Source: Coprinus comatus (lineage: Eukaryota > Basidiomycota > Agaricomycetes > Agaricales > Agaricaceae). Taken from it: a DNA stretch of 53,599 nucleotides. Below the pieces are notes generated by a model. The model was given only the letters and a program-made list of their open reading frames with translations, searched no databases and had not been told where the DNA came from. The stretch covers positions 1 through 53,599 of the forward strand of contig JAWPGT010000118.1 in the NCBI GenBank assembly GCA_034638255.1. Direction: 5' to 3'. Below are positions 36,282 through 49,318 of this stretch, piece after piece (position 1 is the stretch's first letter; every line of letters starts with the position of its first letter). A program made the translations under genes and the position numbers.

Positions 36282-39119
36282 AACTTGAAGGTTGTGGATG
36301 AGGACGCGGACGCGAAACGATGGGAAGGGTTGAACAAGAAAGGGGAGGCTTTGACAAAGGAAACATACGAGAGTTGGACAGAAGAATTGCATAATCTTCT
36401 CATTTTTGTAAGCAGCCTTAACGCTGGGATCGTAAAATATAATGATGAGAATATTTTATAGGCCGGTCTCTTTTCTGCAATTGTCACAGCTTTCACCATT
36501 GAAGCCGCCAAGACGATACAGGGCGATCCGGCGGAGATGACTGTCCTGCTACTACAAACAATTGTTTTGCAGCTCAATAACCAATCCAATCCACAAGCAA
36601 ATCTTCCCATACCTCTCAATCCAGAAGTAACACCTTTGCTTTATGCTCAACGCATCAATGTTTTTTACTCTGTCAGTCTTGTGCTCAGTCTGGTTGCGGT
36701 TCTGGGAGGGATTCTGTGCCTACAGTGGCTGCGAGAATTTGGCAGGAACATCACAGGTGTGTCGAACAAAGATGACCTATCACTACAGCATCAACGTCAT
36801 GAGAGTCTCCGGAAGTGGGGTGTTTTAATAATTCTCAATATGCTACCACTTTTCCTACTGATCGCTCTTGGTCTCTTTTTCATCGGGTTCATGGTCTCGC
36901 AATGGGAATCAAGGTCGCTTGCCTCTGGACCTGTGACGTTCCTTGTTGTTCTATCTGGTGGTTTTATTGTCTGTACCACAGTCCTCCCCACCTGCCAGTT
37001 CCTCTTCCTTGTAGGAAAATCAACTGGTGCAAACAACCCTCGGCCCGTTCTTTGTCCATATCGGTCCCCGCAATCGTGGCTTTTCCATCTGATCCTCCAA
37101 AAGCTTTTCCTCATTTCCAATCTACTGTCAGCAGTGAACACGAGATCCGAGTTTTTGAAAGCATTACAGGGTATCAGTAGTTGGATGGACTATGATACGA
37201 ATGGTGTGAAAAGGTGGAAAGAGAAAGCAGGGGCTGTGGAATCAATACATCAATCGTTGTTGTGGATATCACGCGAGTATAGACAGGTGACTACAGTTGC
37301 CCTGGATGCGTACTCTTGTATGGTGTATACTTCTTGCTACGGGACACGGATGAAGTTGAAGGAATGGAATACACTTATCGATCTCAAGTGGAATTGGGAG
37401 GAACAAGAGTTATTGACGTCATTTGAGGGAGAGAATAACCTCAATGACACCGAAAAAATTCGGAAGATAAGTGCAAAGGCGGTGATTGATGCAACGGTGG
37501 AATGGAATAACTTAGCTGTCTCATTGAAACATCCGGCACCTCTGTCAGATATTTCGGCTCTGGAGGAATCCATCGGTGATATGGACGATGATTCTCAAAT
37601 AGGTAAAGTCTATATATGCGACTATATATACTCCTGAGTAATGTTTGCACTAGCTCTCTTAGAAGACATTGCCATTGGCTTGAGGAGTTCAGAGACTACG
37701 TGGGTTACTCCAGAGAATGCTGTCGCTGTTACCTGTCAAGTGATCGATCGACACTCTCGACATTGGAGGCAGACAATTCCCATTGTACAAGAACTGTGCA
37801 AGCATCCAACTACTCGATCACTTCCTCACATTCGACATCTCTGCAACAAACTCCGGGATAAACTCAGCTCAGAGGACAAGTGTGATGACTTGATCTGGAT
37901 ATTTAACAGAGTCTTTCGTCCTGTGGACTCTGTGCACTACAAAGATGTTGCACCAATTCTTGGCAGGCTGCTTGTGGAATGTGATGAATGCTTTATTGAC
38001 TCTAGTTTGTCTTCTCATCTACTCTGCTATCTCTCTCTGACCACCATTACTCCTCAGTCGCTGCAAGACACTTCCTCAAAATCATAGAGGACCTTGCCTC
38101 GAAACGACTTATTGGCAAAGAAAGCTCATTGAATAATATCTTTCTTTATACCAAATACATCCTACAACGCTCATATGGGCTATCCAACAGTCTCCTTTCC
38201 ATCGAAACAACCCTTGATGCAATACTCTCTGCTGCAGAATACGCTCAACACTCTCCCTCAGAATATTCTGTCCTGCACCCAAATCAATCCACCATTCCAC
38301 GCACACTACCTGACCCTGACTACAATGAAGACCTCCAATCTGTGTGGGCTGTGATAGACAACTTCAATGTGAGATTGAAGGTGATATGGGGCATTCATGA
38401 GGTCGTTGAGTCTGGTGGTGAAATATCCACTTCTGGTATGTTGCACGTTTACCTCCTCTCGTAATATATCTAATAGGCTACTCAAAGTCGAAGACACTGG
38501 CCAAATCGGTTCAGAAATACACAATACTGAGGATCTACCCATGGTCACTACACCAAATCCCATCATTTCCTCGTCAACTTCCCTGCAATCCAACAATTTT
38601 CATGAAAAAGACTTACACGATGAAACAACCGGCCAAATCACTCCAGCAATATACTCTACTGAAGCCCTACCCACATCTACTACACCGTCCTCGCCAGCCC
38701 CTTTACAATCCAACAAATTTCACGAAACAGCCACTACATTGGGCGTTGGCACTCGAAATCCAGTTTCACCTGTTCTTTCACCACCGCAATATTCATCCAA
38801 TTGCGTTTCAGTCATGCCTGCTGATCCTCATGCCAGGTCAGAAATTCCGCTAGCCACGAACACGATTGAAACTTCTGCATCCAGTCAGCACACATCACCG
38901 CTTTATAACGAAACATCCACCAGTCAAGATTCACACGTCATCACTCCCTCCTCACAGTCAGACGGTGTTGGACTTGGGACCGTAAACCAAGCCTCTGCGG
39001 TACAAGATCTACAAAGCCCTCCATCGACTCCATCTCTACGTACACATTATCATGCCCAAGAGATAACTGGTCCTCGACAGCAACCACCAGTGTCGGTCCT
39101 CGGAACCGAATCCGCGTAA
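36077..39119 (+). CDS. DUF6535 membrane protein, copy 4: the intact family member
   Basis: Join 36077-36089, 36208-36227, 36282-36407, 36462-37602, 37654-38004, 38058-38435, 38488-39119, giving 886 aa with every junction GT-AG and in phase. Seen: N-terminus MPRHPFEGIDP; a charged helix ending LLIF; DUF6535 from about residue 54 (AGLFSAIVTAFTIEAAKTIQ) with hydrophobic helices near 118-140, 173-198 and 210-237 and the signature LQWLREFGRNITG between the first two; then ~400 residues of soluble, mainly helical sequence with repeated Trp/Leu/Cys positions; last, a ~210-residue Ser/Thr-rich tail holding an internal repeat (HDETTGQI, SPAPLQSN). Known: DUF6535 occurs in fungi, often in multigene sets, without known function. 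Inferred: a membrane-anchored protein with a large cytoplasmic or extracellular domain. The start was chosen because the same 13 nt exon recurs in all five copies. Confidence 0.88.
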
Positions 39120-40351
39120 CGAAATTATGGTACTTCAATCTGGTGATTTTCCGGAAATATTAGGGGGGTGACACAAAATATTCTTTGATCTCTTGATCGC
39201 AGGAAAGTTCGACGCTAATATATGTGATTGTCTTTAACACTAAACGAATACAGATTTGAGTCCTCAAAGAGTCGAGAGGATATATTTACCATTGGAAATT
39301 TAAGGAAATAGGTGTCGTAAAAAGCTTGGTTGATAAGGCCGATATGTGAATGTTGAGGTGTATCGTACTAAATCGATAGAGATGGTATCTGCATACGCTC
39401 CATACCCTTATCACATCCGGCATGGACTTCCCATCCTAGTTTCCTTCTTTAAAATCTCTTCACCCTATTGTGCAATATCATTCACCGTACCCACACCCAT
39501 ACCCATACGTGCAAACACATTCATTAATGTCGTAAAAGTACATCTTTATACTATAAGATCGCACCCAAGAATTAGCATATATCTGATTAGAGGTGTGATT
39601 TGTATCAAAAATATACAGTACTCCAGTTGCGCTATTTCTTGTTGCTTGTTACCATAGATCACTATTGAGGGAAGTACGATGAGACGTGTATTGAAATTAA
39701 AGTCATGAAAGGAGTCGTACCCCTAGTTTTCAGTGAAAGAGATATTGTGGAATACCACCATCAGGAATATACACGAAAACTGGGAGATACATAGTTTGAA
39801 GGTCAACCAACATGAAAAGGAACACTCAACTGGATTCCTGATAGGAAGTTGAATCTGTTTCATTCGAAATTTGAGGAAAAGCCTGATGGTGAAGAAGGTA
39901 ACGGTGGTCTTGTATTATAATGTTTGAATTCGGAACTCTTTATATGAAGGTTGTCGAAGGGTTTTAATGGGTGTAGAAGTTGGTGGTATATGATAAATGT
40001 CGGTGACACTTGATTCGATCAAAGATCATGCAAACCTTAGTTGAAGCTCTTACATGACCTCTATTACATGGGCCATTGTGATATGGTTAGACTCTGTACA
40101 AAACACACAATTGAACGTGTGTTGTATGAATTCACCCCAAAAAGTTGATGTAAGTGGCAACAGATGGTTTGGTGTATTTCCAATCAGTGAAAGTTCAAAG
40201 AAGGTTTGGGCAGTGATGAGGAGCCTGGTTCTGTCAACACGATTGGACCTGCTTTTCTGTACTTTTGAGTGTTGCTTTGCGGTTGGTGGTGTCAACATCA
40301 CATCATACAAGGACTTGCTATGTTCCTCCTGAACTCTTAGTTACCAGTCTA
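39120..40351. repeat. Duplicated non-coding block (unit 2) after DUF6535 copy 4
   Basis: Counterpart of 30493-33235 and, near 39543-39720, of 24656-24880. No gene is supported. Confidence 0.6.
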
Positions 40352-41510
40352 GTTCAGTCCAATGTTCAGGAAGCCATGGATGACGAGTCTGAAGCTGCAA
40401 GTAGTGATCTGGTGAACCAACTTGACACTGACGGTAGTGAGAGCCGAAATCAGGATTTAGTGTCTGATGTTTGGACTGAGTTTTTAAAAATTTATAGACA
40501 TCCCTTTGGATTTAAGGATTCTATATTTCAGAAGAGCGCTAGAATATGGTTGAAGGGGTTGAATAAAGGAGATGTGGAATATGTGAGTTATATCCAAGTG
40601 AGAAATTTGCCTTACACGTCTTGTCTCATACTCAATTTTTTGTTTTGTTGGTTTTCTAGATTTGCGAATTATGTATGATTCAACCAGGTTCTGGAATCGG
40701 ATGTGATTGTAAGAGTATACAATGTCAATTATGTGTTGAAAGATATCATGCTTGTTCATGTACAAATGCTTTTAGAAAGCAAATGATTATGGAGAAATTG
40801 AGGTTGGAGGAAATGGAGTATGATTACCTTGTGAAACTTGTTCCTCCTAAAGTAAGTGGTGTTTATAATGGTCACGTTGGTGCTGGTATTCATGAGGATT
40901 CCGGGACAGGTGGTCGGGACTGAGACTAGGACTGGTGTTGGATTGCGACTGCAGTCTGCTCTGATTACTATGAAGGTGACAAACCCGGTTACGAATCATC
41001 CGACTTCAGTTTTGATGAGGAAGAGACCCAAGAGGAAAGGGAAAGGTACTGATAGAAAGGAATATGGGAATGGGAATAGTTGTGGAAGACGAAAAAAAGA
41101 GATCAACACCTTATCAAGTTCGTCAGCTTCACACCGGCATTTCTCTTCTTCTGACATAGTCTCCGGATCTGATCCTGAATTTTGGTTCTCACTTTGGTTT
41201 TCAAAAGTTGAATCCGAATCTGAGATGGAAGCTGAGTCGAAGGATGGAAGGAAGATGAACTAGAACACGAGACGAGAATGATGGTGAATCCGCCTCTGAT
41301 CCAGAAAATCAAAAGATTGGGTTGCATTGTATAGGTCAGAAGCGACCCGCTCCTCAAAGCTTTATCCGCGCTGGTGACGCATCAACGTCAAACATCAGGA
41401 CTGAAGATTTCGTCACAGAATCCGACGTCCAAGTCATCGGATCTTGCAGAGAATCCAAATAAATCCGTTGCAGCTTTCAATGTAATACTCGGACTTCATC
41501 TGTTCATGGT
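40352..41510 (+). pseudogene. Cysteine-rich zinc-finger-like protein, copy ii
   Basis: Seen: NVQEAMDDESEAASSDLVNQ, then VWTEFLKIYRHPFGFKDSIF, then an intron (40583-40659, GTGAGT...CTAG) and a cysteine block ICELCMIQPGSGIGCDCKS + IQCQLCVERYHACSCTNAF with spacing C-x2-C, C-x-C, C-x2-C, C-x-C. Further on, a different frame encodes an acidic stretch (SDFSFDEEETQEERER) that matches copy iii. Inferred: the Cys pattern could bind zinc; related Cys blocks occur in Agaricomycete proteins of unknown role. Odd: a stop follows GGRD at 40923, before the acidic stretch, and the 5' start exon is not found. This copy keeps the best Cys block but is probably broken. Confidence 0.6.
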
Positions 41511-42946
41511 CGTAGACCTCAAAGAAAACAATATGACCTAGGTTGTGATGTATATGCTGACTCTGGCAGAGAGAACATTATCAACGTAACTTGGAATAAT
41601 ACCTAGACTGCGGAGTACTTTCGTGTTGATATTCAGTGCATTTCGTGGGGTGTTTAGAGAAGTAGAGATTCGACTTTAAATCAAAATCATGAAGTACAGT
41701 CGACACGCTGACCATCGTTCTATTTTAGTCCATTGTCCAGGGTGACACATCAATGGATCACGTCATAGCCGAAACTCTCTTACTTCCCAACACTTTAGTC
41801 CACTGCTTCACTCAATCCGCGCTGTCTGCCTTTTTCCGACGTAGATTTGGCCTTCCTCTGGAATCCACACGTCTCTTGGCTACTAGTCTGCCGTGTCTCT
41901 CGGCACTTTCGCTTGTTTGGGCATTAAACGCTCCCGTACCTGCCGTGGCTTCCAAGCATAGGATGCACATTGGAACCATACTTGGACAGGTCGTGTATGC
42001 TATCATTTGGGTATTTGGATGACGTGGTAGACGATGCATGCATGTATTGTGGTTAGGAAGGACTAGTATTATTGTGAGTCATATTATTTATACAGTACGT
42101 GTATGTACTCAACACAACATCGGCATACCTTTTCAAGCGCTCCACCTCTGTATCCTGTCGTACTGAAATGGTGATAAAACAAAGGCCAGCCACAATGGTC
42201 GATGACTTGAATGAGAAATTCACAAGTGCTCCGTGCCCACTACTCCCCGGCATGTTGGATTTGTCTCGCTTCGTGTCATACGTATTCTCTGCATGAAATT
42301 ATATCGATTCCTGATTTCACAAGACATTTATTGAAGGTTTAATCGAGGAAAACGCTGAGCACTGGTACGTCACAAGCCTATCTTTTGTATTCAGCTATAT
42401 TGATAATGCACTAGAACTACATAAAGACATCCGTAGCATTAAAAATGTCATCGATACTGGAATAATTCATTATTTCACGATCCCGAACATCATTCATCCA
42501 ACAATAACCCAGCTCAACATGTAACCCTATTCTCCATGCCTTAAGGCATCTCTTTCCATAGTGACCATCGCCACGAGTCTCGCTTTCTTTTTCCATGTTG
42601 TATAGAGGAGTCATAAGGAAGTCAAGTCGATGATCTTTCAACGGGTATTACTTGAATCCTGTTGGAATATGTGGTACATGTATGCGTTGCGCATGCTGCA
42701 GTTGCAGTTTCTTTGTTCAGTTTTTCTTCTTAGATTGCTTCAACGTTGCTTCTCTTTTGGTTTTGACTTCGAGGTTCTAATGGTAAGTTCAACGATCGAT
42801 AATACCAGTTAATGCCGAAAGGGCTTGGCATAATCCCCAGTGTTCTGGTTCTCGGCTTTTCTCTCTCTTTCTTTGTGCAGCATCTCTCTCTTCCCTTGCA
42901 CCTTGCTTGGTCGCTTACAGTTCTGCTGTCTTCATCTTCATTATTC
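41511..42946. other. Spacer with degraded duplicated sequence
   Basis: Parts resemble 34206-34500 and 44860-45300. Around 42196-42230 (ATGGTCGATGACTTGAATGAG) it resembles the exon 6 relic at 33236-33350. A pyrimidine-rich stretch at 42830-42940, just before the next copy, is probably its promoter or leader, matching 33620-33735. Confidence 0.5.
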
Positions 42947-44498
42947 ATGGATACATCGTATCTCTCATTTCCTACAAATCCATCTAAATCAACTAATGAT
43001 AGAATGTCACTGCCACCTATTACCACACTTACACTTACCCCTCCTTCACCAGTCGCAGGTGACTCGAATGTCCAGGAAGTCATGGAGGTGGGTCAACTTG
43101 CTTGGCACTAACGGTAGTAAGAATCGAAATCGAGATTTAGTATCGGATGTTTCGACAGAGTTTTTTTAAACTTTATAGACATCTTTATTGGATTTTATGC
43201 TTCAAAAAATTGGTAGGATGTCGCTGAAGGGCTTGAATAAGGAGATCTAGAATATGTAAGTACTGATTGCCTGACACGCTCTATTCTGACGCTGACATGT
43301 TTTTGTGTTCTTGCCATGATTTACTAGATTTGTGAATTATGTACAATTCAACCAGGTTCTCGAGTCGGATATGATCGTAAGAGTGTACGATGTCTATTAT
43401 GTGCTGAAAGGCATCGTGTCTGTTCACGTACAAATGCTTTTAGAAAGCGAATGATTACGGAGAAATTGGGGTTGGAGGAAAAGGAGTATGTTGTTCTTGT
43501 GAAACATGTTCCTGTTAGAGGTAGTGGGGTCCGAGTTGGTCATCTTGGTCCTGGGATTCGTGGAGATTCTACGGTTCTGCTGGGATCGCCACTGAGGTCT
43601 GCTCATATTACTGCTACAGTGGCGAGCCCGGTCGCGAAGACTTCGACCTCGGATTTGATGAAGACGATATGAATGAGGAAACGAAAAGGTGTTAATAGGA
43701 AGGAATATTGCAATGGGAGTAGAAGTAAGAATGGGAGTGGAGAATGAAGCAAGAAAGCAGCACCCATGCTATCACGTTCGTCAGGTTCATGCTTCTCTCC
43801 TAACACAAATTCTTATATTCTTGTTCAAAGGTGAATCCGAATCCGAGACGGGAGTTGGGTCAAAGGAAGAAGAAGAATTAGAATACGATGATGACGGTGA
43901 ATCCGAGTCTGATAAAGAAAATCAAAAGATCAACTTGCCTTGCATTGTGAAGAAACCTGCTACTCAATTTTCCATCCATGTCAGTGACGCATCAACCTCA
44001 AAAGTCAGGAGTGAGGATTTAGTCACAGAATCCCACGTCGAAGTCATCTGGTAGCGTAGAGCATCCAAACATATTGGTAGCAAGGTTCAACACAATACTC
44101 AGACTATTACAAATTCCACTGCTCAAGGTCGTCAACCTCGATCTACAACTACCCGAGGAACTCGGAAAGCAGTCTGGTATTCGGCAAGGACGATTGAAGC
44201 CCCTCTCGGGAATATAAACGCTCAGCCAACTACCGGTGGGAGCGCCGAAATATCTCATGACAATAACAACAAATTTGATTCACAACATTTGTTGTCGGGA
44301 GGACTGGAAGGCGAGGGAGTATTGACAAGTGCAAAGTCTCAGGTTGGTATCCAGCAACACAATCACATTATGGAAACTTTACGAGCGATGGAATCCACTC
44401 TGAATTATATTCGCAAGAGTCTCGAGGTATACAAGAACACTTCAACTGTTGATATACTTGAATCTCCGTTTCTTGGCCCTAGGCCAAAGTGCCTTTAG
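42947..44498 (+). pseudogene. Cysteine-rich zinc-finger-like protein, copy iii (longest, frameshifted)
   Basis: Seen: ATG at 42947 giving MDTSYLSFPTNPSKSTNDRM and a Pro-rich segment; after a frame change, LLGTNGSKNRNRDLVSDVST; an intron at 43256-43327; a Cys block ICELCTIQPGSRVGYDRKSV + RCLLCAERHRVCSRTNAFRK; an acidic stretch; then INLPCIVKKPATQFSIHVSD, and finally a basic/Ser-rich part and a predicted coiled coil (HIMETLRAMESTLNYIRKSL) ending at 44498. Odd: two cysteines of the block are Tyr and Arg here (GYDRKS against GCDCKS in copy ii), a stop follows EFF near 43165, and at least three frame changes are needed. The copy shows the full length of the ancestral protein but is not functional as read. 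Confidence 0.6.
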
Positions 44499-47400
44499 TG
44501 GCTTTGCGGAGAATAGTCGTGTCATGGGAGAAAGCGAGTTTATTGGAATGGTTATGACGATGGAGGGCTGGAATTGTTGGAGGCCAGTTATCAGTGGAAT
44601 CTTTTCATAAATAGTCCTCGGGGTTCGGATGGTGATGAGAATATGGTAGTAGATGATGAGCTCATCGAGCGAAAGTAGTGTGCAAGCAGACGAGAGAAAA
44701 AAGGAGGCCGATTGTAATATTATGTTTTTTCGTCATTTGTAACACATTTGTGATTCTTCCTGAACTCTGAAGTTTATGTACGCTGCGTTTCCTCTGCATA
44801 TAAATCCACATAACACTTAAGAAGTTTCAGAGGGCTCTATCTTAGATGTGTCTTAATGAGTTGTGGATTGAATCACGATCTATGTTGCTGGTTAACGAAG
44901 TTTGAAAAGAATGTGGCCCTATTAGGGTATGGTCGGGAAAACGTTGCCAATGAAGCAACTTACTACTTAGTCAACCGGTCAGCGCGCTCCTATATTTTCG
45001 GTAATTTTGAAGTTTATAAGTATTCCGAGTTTCTCTTTAGTGCATTGTCCAGGGTTGATGATCACGTCATAACCACAACTCTCTCACATCATCAATCCTC
45101 TATTTCACTCGATCTGCTGGCTGTCTGTTTCTGATATAGACTTGGCCTTTGTTGAATCCACACCCCTTGGCACATAACTCTTGGCTACTAGTCTGTCACA
45201 TCTCTCAGGTTCACTTGGAACATTCTCCCACACTCGCAGGGCACTTTCCAACCATCGGATGGACATTGGAAGCGTACTACAGGTCGTCTATGTTATAATT
45301 TATGTCTCTGCATCTCGTGGTGGGCGGTGATAGTTGGATACATGGTGGGTGGTTGGAGGGCCTAGTGCGCGTAATTATTGTGAGTTATGTCGTTTATTGT
45401 ACTACAATGATGACCCACCTAAAGATCGGATTTGCAATCTATTATTGTCGACGAGACACTTGTTCATCAACGAAACCCTGGCTATGACGATGACATGTGG
45501 TCTGTTTAGGCCTTTATTGACGACTTAATGAGAAACTGAGGCGTATATCGGGCATATATGATGACATATCGAGCACAATGGAGGAATTGCTGGTACGTCG
45601 CAAGTTCATTTCATCTAATGTATTACATCTGATTGCCAATCTTGCTTCAAAACGATCAACATATCACACAAGAACTTGAGTTCTCCCATCATTCTATCCT
45701 CGTCTTCCCAAAATTCTTAATTTCATTCATCCAACACCAACTCTATTGTCAATACTCATGCCAAGGAAGAAAAAAATCTACTTGATTGTCGTCTAGGTCG
45801 AAAAAAAACATATGTCCTCAACAAAAGTTGGACTTATTTCGATCTTTGATCCTCAAGATCTGGAAACCACTTCTTCTAAATCCAATATGCCCTCCAATTC
45901 TCTTCACGAAGAAAGTACCGGCTGTGATCCCTAGGTTCTATCGTTAATTCCTCCACGTGAAGGTGTAGGCGATGAAGATCGATTCAAATACTATCAGAAC
46001 GAAGGATCACTTCAACTTAATCTAAACTCTGCTCGTTGCTCGCTTGATTTCCTTCCGCAACGACTTGTCACCAAAACTCGGGTTCTTTAATTATTGACTT
46101 GGGTGGACACAAGCGCTCCCTGCCCACTACTTATTCCGCCTCGACGTGTGGCATTTGTCTCGCTTGGTCTCATACGTATTCTCTGTATGGAACTCTCCTA
46201 ATTCCTGACTTTAGCAAGAGATGTATTGAGGCATATATGAGGTATACATCGTGACGTTGAGAAGCGTGGTGAATGGGGCGAGAAAAATGGAGGAAAATGT
46301 GGAGCATATAATGACTTCTGGTACGTCACACGCCTATCTTCTGTAATTGCCTATTCTGATAATGTGCTGAGACTGTAAATATAATCTACACCGGAATACC
46401 AATTTACCCTTAAACCTTTATTATTTCTGGATCCCGATCCCGGTTATCATTCATCCAACATCAACCCATGCTAACTCTGGAAAAGAAAGCCATGCTCATG
46501 TCGAAAGATATACCCCCTTGATTTGTTAGCGATAAAATCGAATGACACCAAATTCGGAGATCCAACTGCAGCCGAATCCTGAAACATTCATAGATTATAG
46601 ATCAAGTTCTATGCTTTTCATCTTGCTCGTTGAAGGACTACAGACGCTGTTGGAAAGGACAAACGGTGTCCATGGAAGATTCAAGCATTGACAGATCGAA
46701 TGCTGGGAGATCAGTTTGCTGTATAATGACCCGCATAGAGCATTCTCTAAGAGAGTTGATGATCGATGTAGCCTCACTCACTGTGGTCTGTGGTGGGTCA
46801 GTGTCGTTTATAAAATAGAGCTAATTGAGTCTTGCATATATAGCTCGAATAAATGTTTCCCTACCTTTCCTCTTGCCACTGCAACTCTGATTTAATCGTT
46901 TTTCCTGTATCTTCCTGTGACAATGGTGATCGAAACAAAGACCCCTTACAATCTGTCACAAACAGCAGGAGTTGTTACAATTGACGACTCTAACAAGAGA
47001 TTGGCGCATAGACAAGACGTGCACACGGATGCTTGGGGGAAAATAGAGGAAGATGAGAATCATATAGGGACCTCTGGGCTTAAAACTTCTAGTGGCGTAT
47101 ACCTCATAGTCTAGAACTACCTGAACAAATTCAAACAAGTGTTTGGGCCGTTTCAAATAAATCAACAAACAAAATTACAGAATGTTTGCTTAAGTTAAAA
47201 TCAAGGGTAGAAAAAGCATGTCTGTGTACTATGTATGACTTGAACCTGCGCATGCAGACGACAATATATAGATGCACATTAACTGGTGCTAAAAACAGAT
47301 GGAAGAGTCGGAGATTATGTCGAGACATGCGCATTAGTCGGAGAAGTGGAAACCTGTGGAAACCCACGTGGGTGTTCGCAGTTGGTCAAGCGCCAATCCT

Positions 47401-47960
47401 AAGAAGGTGATTCAGGTAATGACCATGAGGTTCAAACGCTTTGTTTTGTCATGTACACGTTGCTGACAGACCCAGTGTTGGGACTTGAAAGAGAGTCCAG
47501 AAGACTCCCGGATCAGTTTTCCTCGAAGACGACAAAACATGTATCAAGATTAAGTTCGGTAATGATATGAAAATCTTTGCACGGTGTGCGTTATCCTTGA
47601 TTGGGCTGGAAGCCAGAATCCCAGTGTGGTACTAATCAAACTCTTTGAAGTAGGGGGGCATCTAAACTGTAATCAGCTACGATCTATACACGTGCAGTCA
47701 GCATGTTCAAAACAAGAAACGTTCTACGTTTTGCCTGAACTATAGGCAGGTTCTACCAGGTACATGATTGGTGCAATCTCAGTAGTAGACTTAGTGTGTC
47801 TTTTGTTCTCAAATTACACCTACGAGCAGTTCGGGAGGGTTTTATTTTTTGAACTGGCATGGTAATGTTAATGTTCATCAACCATCACGTCATATAAGGA
47901 TGACTTCTCTCCCCCTCAACCAGCAACTGATACGCTCCGTTTCACTCAATTTGCTCAAGC
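44499..47960. other. Long gene-poor spacer with family relics
   Basis: Nearly 3.5 kb without a supported gene. 45040-45250 resembles 41730-41960 and 34330-34520. 45470-45560 is a DUF6535 exon 6 relic (frame reads PGYDDDMWSV then AFIDD, as PDYNEDLQSVWAVIDN in the intact copy, with stops). The donor-like tail TGGTACGTCGCAAG near 45591 recurs at 46320 (TGGTACGTCACACG) and 42364 (TGGTACGTCACAAG), marking further decayed copies. Confidence 0.5.
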
Positions 47961-49318
47961 TCAACAATGTTCATTATTCATCCAATACTCAATCCTCCAA
48001 TGACTTAGTATCTCGCACATGCAATAGTTGTAAATCAAGGGATGTTGAAAACCGATGAACTCAGAGTCGGCAATTGTCATGACCCACCGGGGCATATTAC
48101 ATATGAGAGGATAACACGTTAGAGCCAGAGTAATGGAACAGGGCATTAAAATGCTTGAGATTGACGCTCACTACCAGAAATTGATTAAGCACTGATCTTG
48201 AGAATCAGGTGTTGGCAGCCATGTGCATAAAACAACCATGAGGTTTTGGAGGTCTAACGTATCATTTTGTCACACATATGTATGTATTTCTGCGCAAGGA
48301 CACTTGTTATCTTATTTTTCACAACAGTCAAAGCTGGTCGATTTAATTTCAAGCTTGGGTGATGATGTGAAAGGTCATACCATGTTTACCAAGTTTCATT
48401 TGGCCTGAAAATGTAAGAAAAATAGTCTAAATTTAAACGACTCTCACGTCAAATGCCACACAGGGTTAAGGAAATTGACTCTTTCGATCGGGACTAGGAA
48501 ATGATGTTAAGCTACACGCCGAACATCGTTATCCCTCATACTAATTGGAGAGTAGTCTGGAACACCGACTACTATATGGTAGTCCGAGGCACGTGTACCA
48601 GGTATTCCAATGAAGACTACTGTATCCTGCAGCATGTATAAGGTTGTGTGTAATTTTTGTGATGGTTGAATATTGAATGATTGATATGTATCTACTATGG
48701 CCCCGATGGCGTCTCCTGTGGTAAGTACTATAATGCTTCTGAACATGCGCTTGAGTAATGATTGGCTATCAGCCTTGTCATGCTAAGTACATGCTGAGTG
48801 TTATTAAACCAACACAGGCGTGTTTGGCCCGAATAGCAACAATGGTTGAGGAAAATCTGATCCACTCTCTCATTCCGGCAATTTCACGCAGTGGAGCCTT
48901 GCAATACCAGGACCATTAGCATGCACACCTATTCATAGACGTGTTTCCAGAGAATGCATTTTAAATTTACTGGTAGATGCTGAACATCTAGATCTGTACG
49001 TATTCAAACTGGTGTGTTACTACATAAGAGAAGACTGAATATTGATGTTGCTAGTGCTCTCTAACCGCCCCCATCTTGAACTTTTGATTCCACCTTGCTT
49101 GAATAGCAGCAAACGTCTTTGTTATGCCTAGACATCGTATGGTACGTTGTAGTAATTGCCTTCAATTAGAATGAATGTCCTGACCACACCACTGTCTAGT
49201 TTCCTTTTATTCGATAATATGATTGCTGACAGTAGGAATATAGCGTTCGAAGGTATAGATCTGGTAAGTCAATTTCTTTGGAGAATCATGTTATAAATGC
49301 TAATATATGTATGCTTAG
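47961..49318. repeat. Segmental duplication upstream of DUF6535 copy 5
   Basis: Partner of 35371-36281; see that entry. About 420 bp between 48630 and 49065 is absent from the partner and could be an insertion. I find no clear terminal repeats or target duplication on it. Confidence 0.75.
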
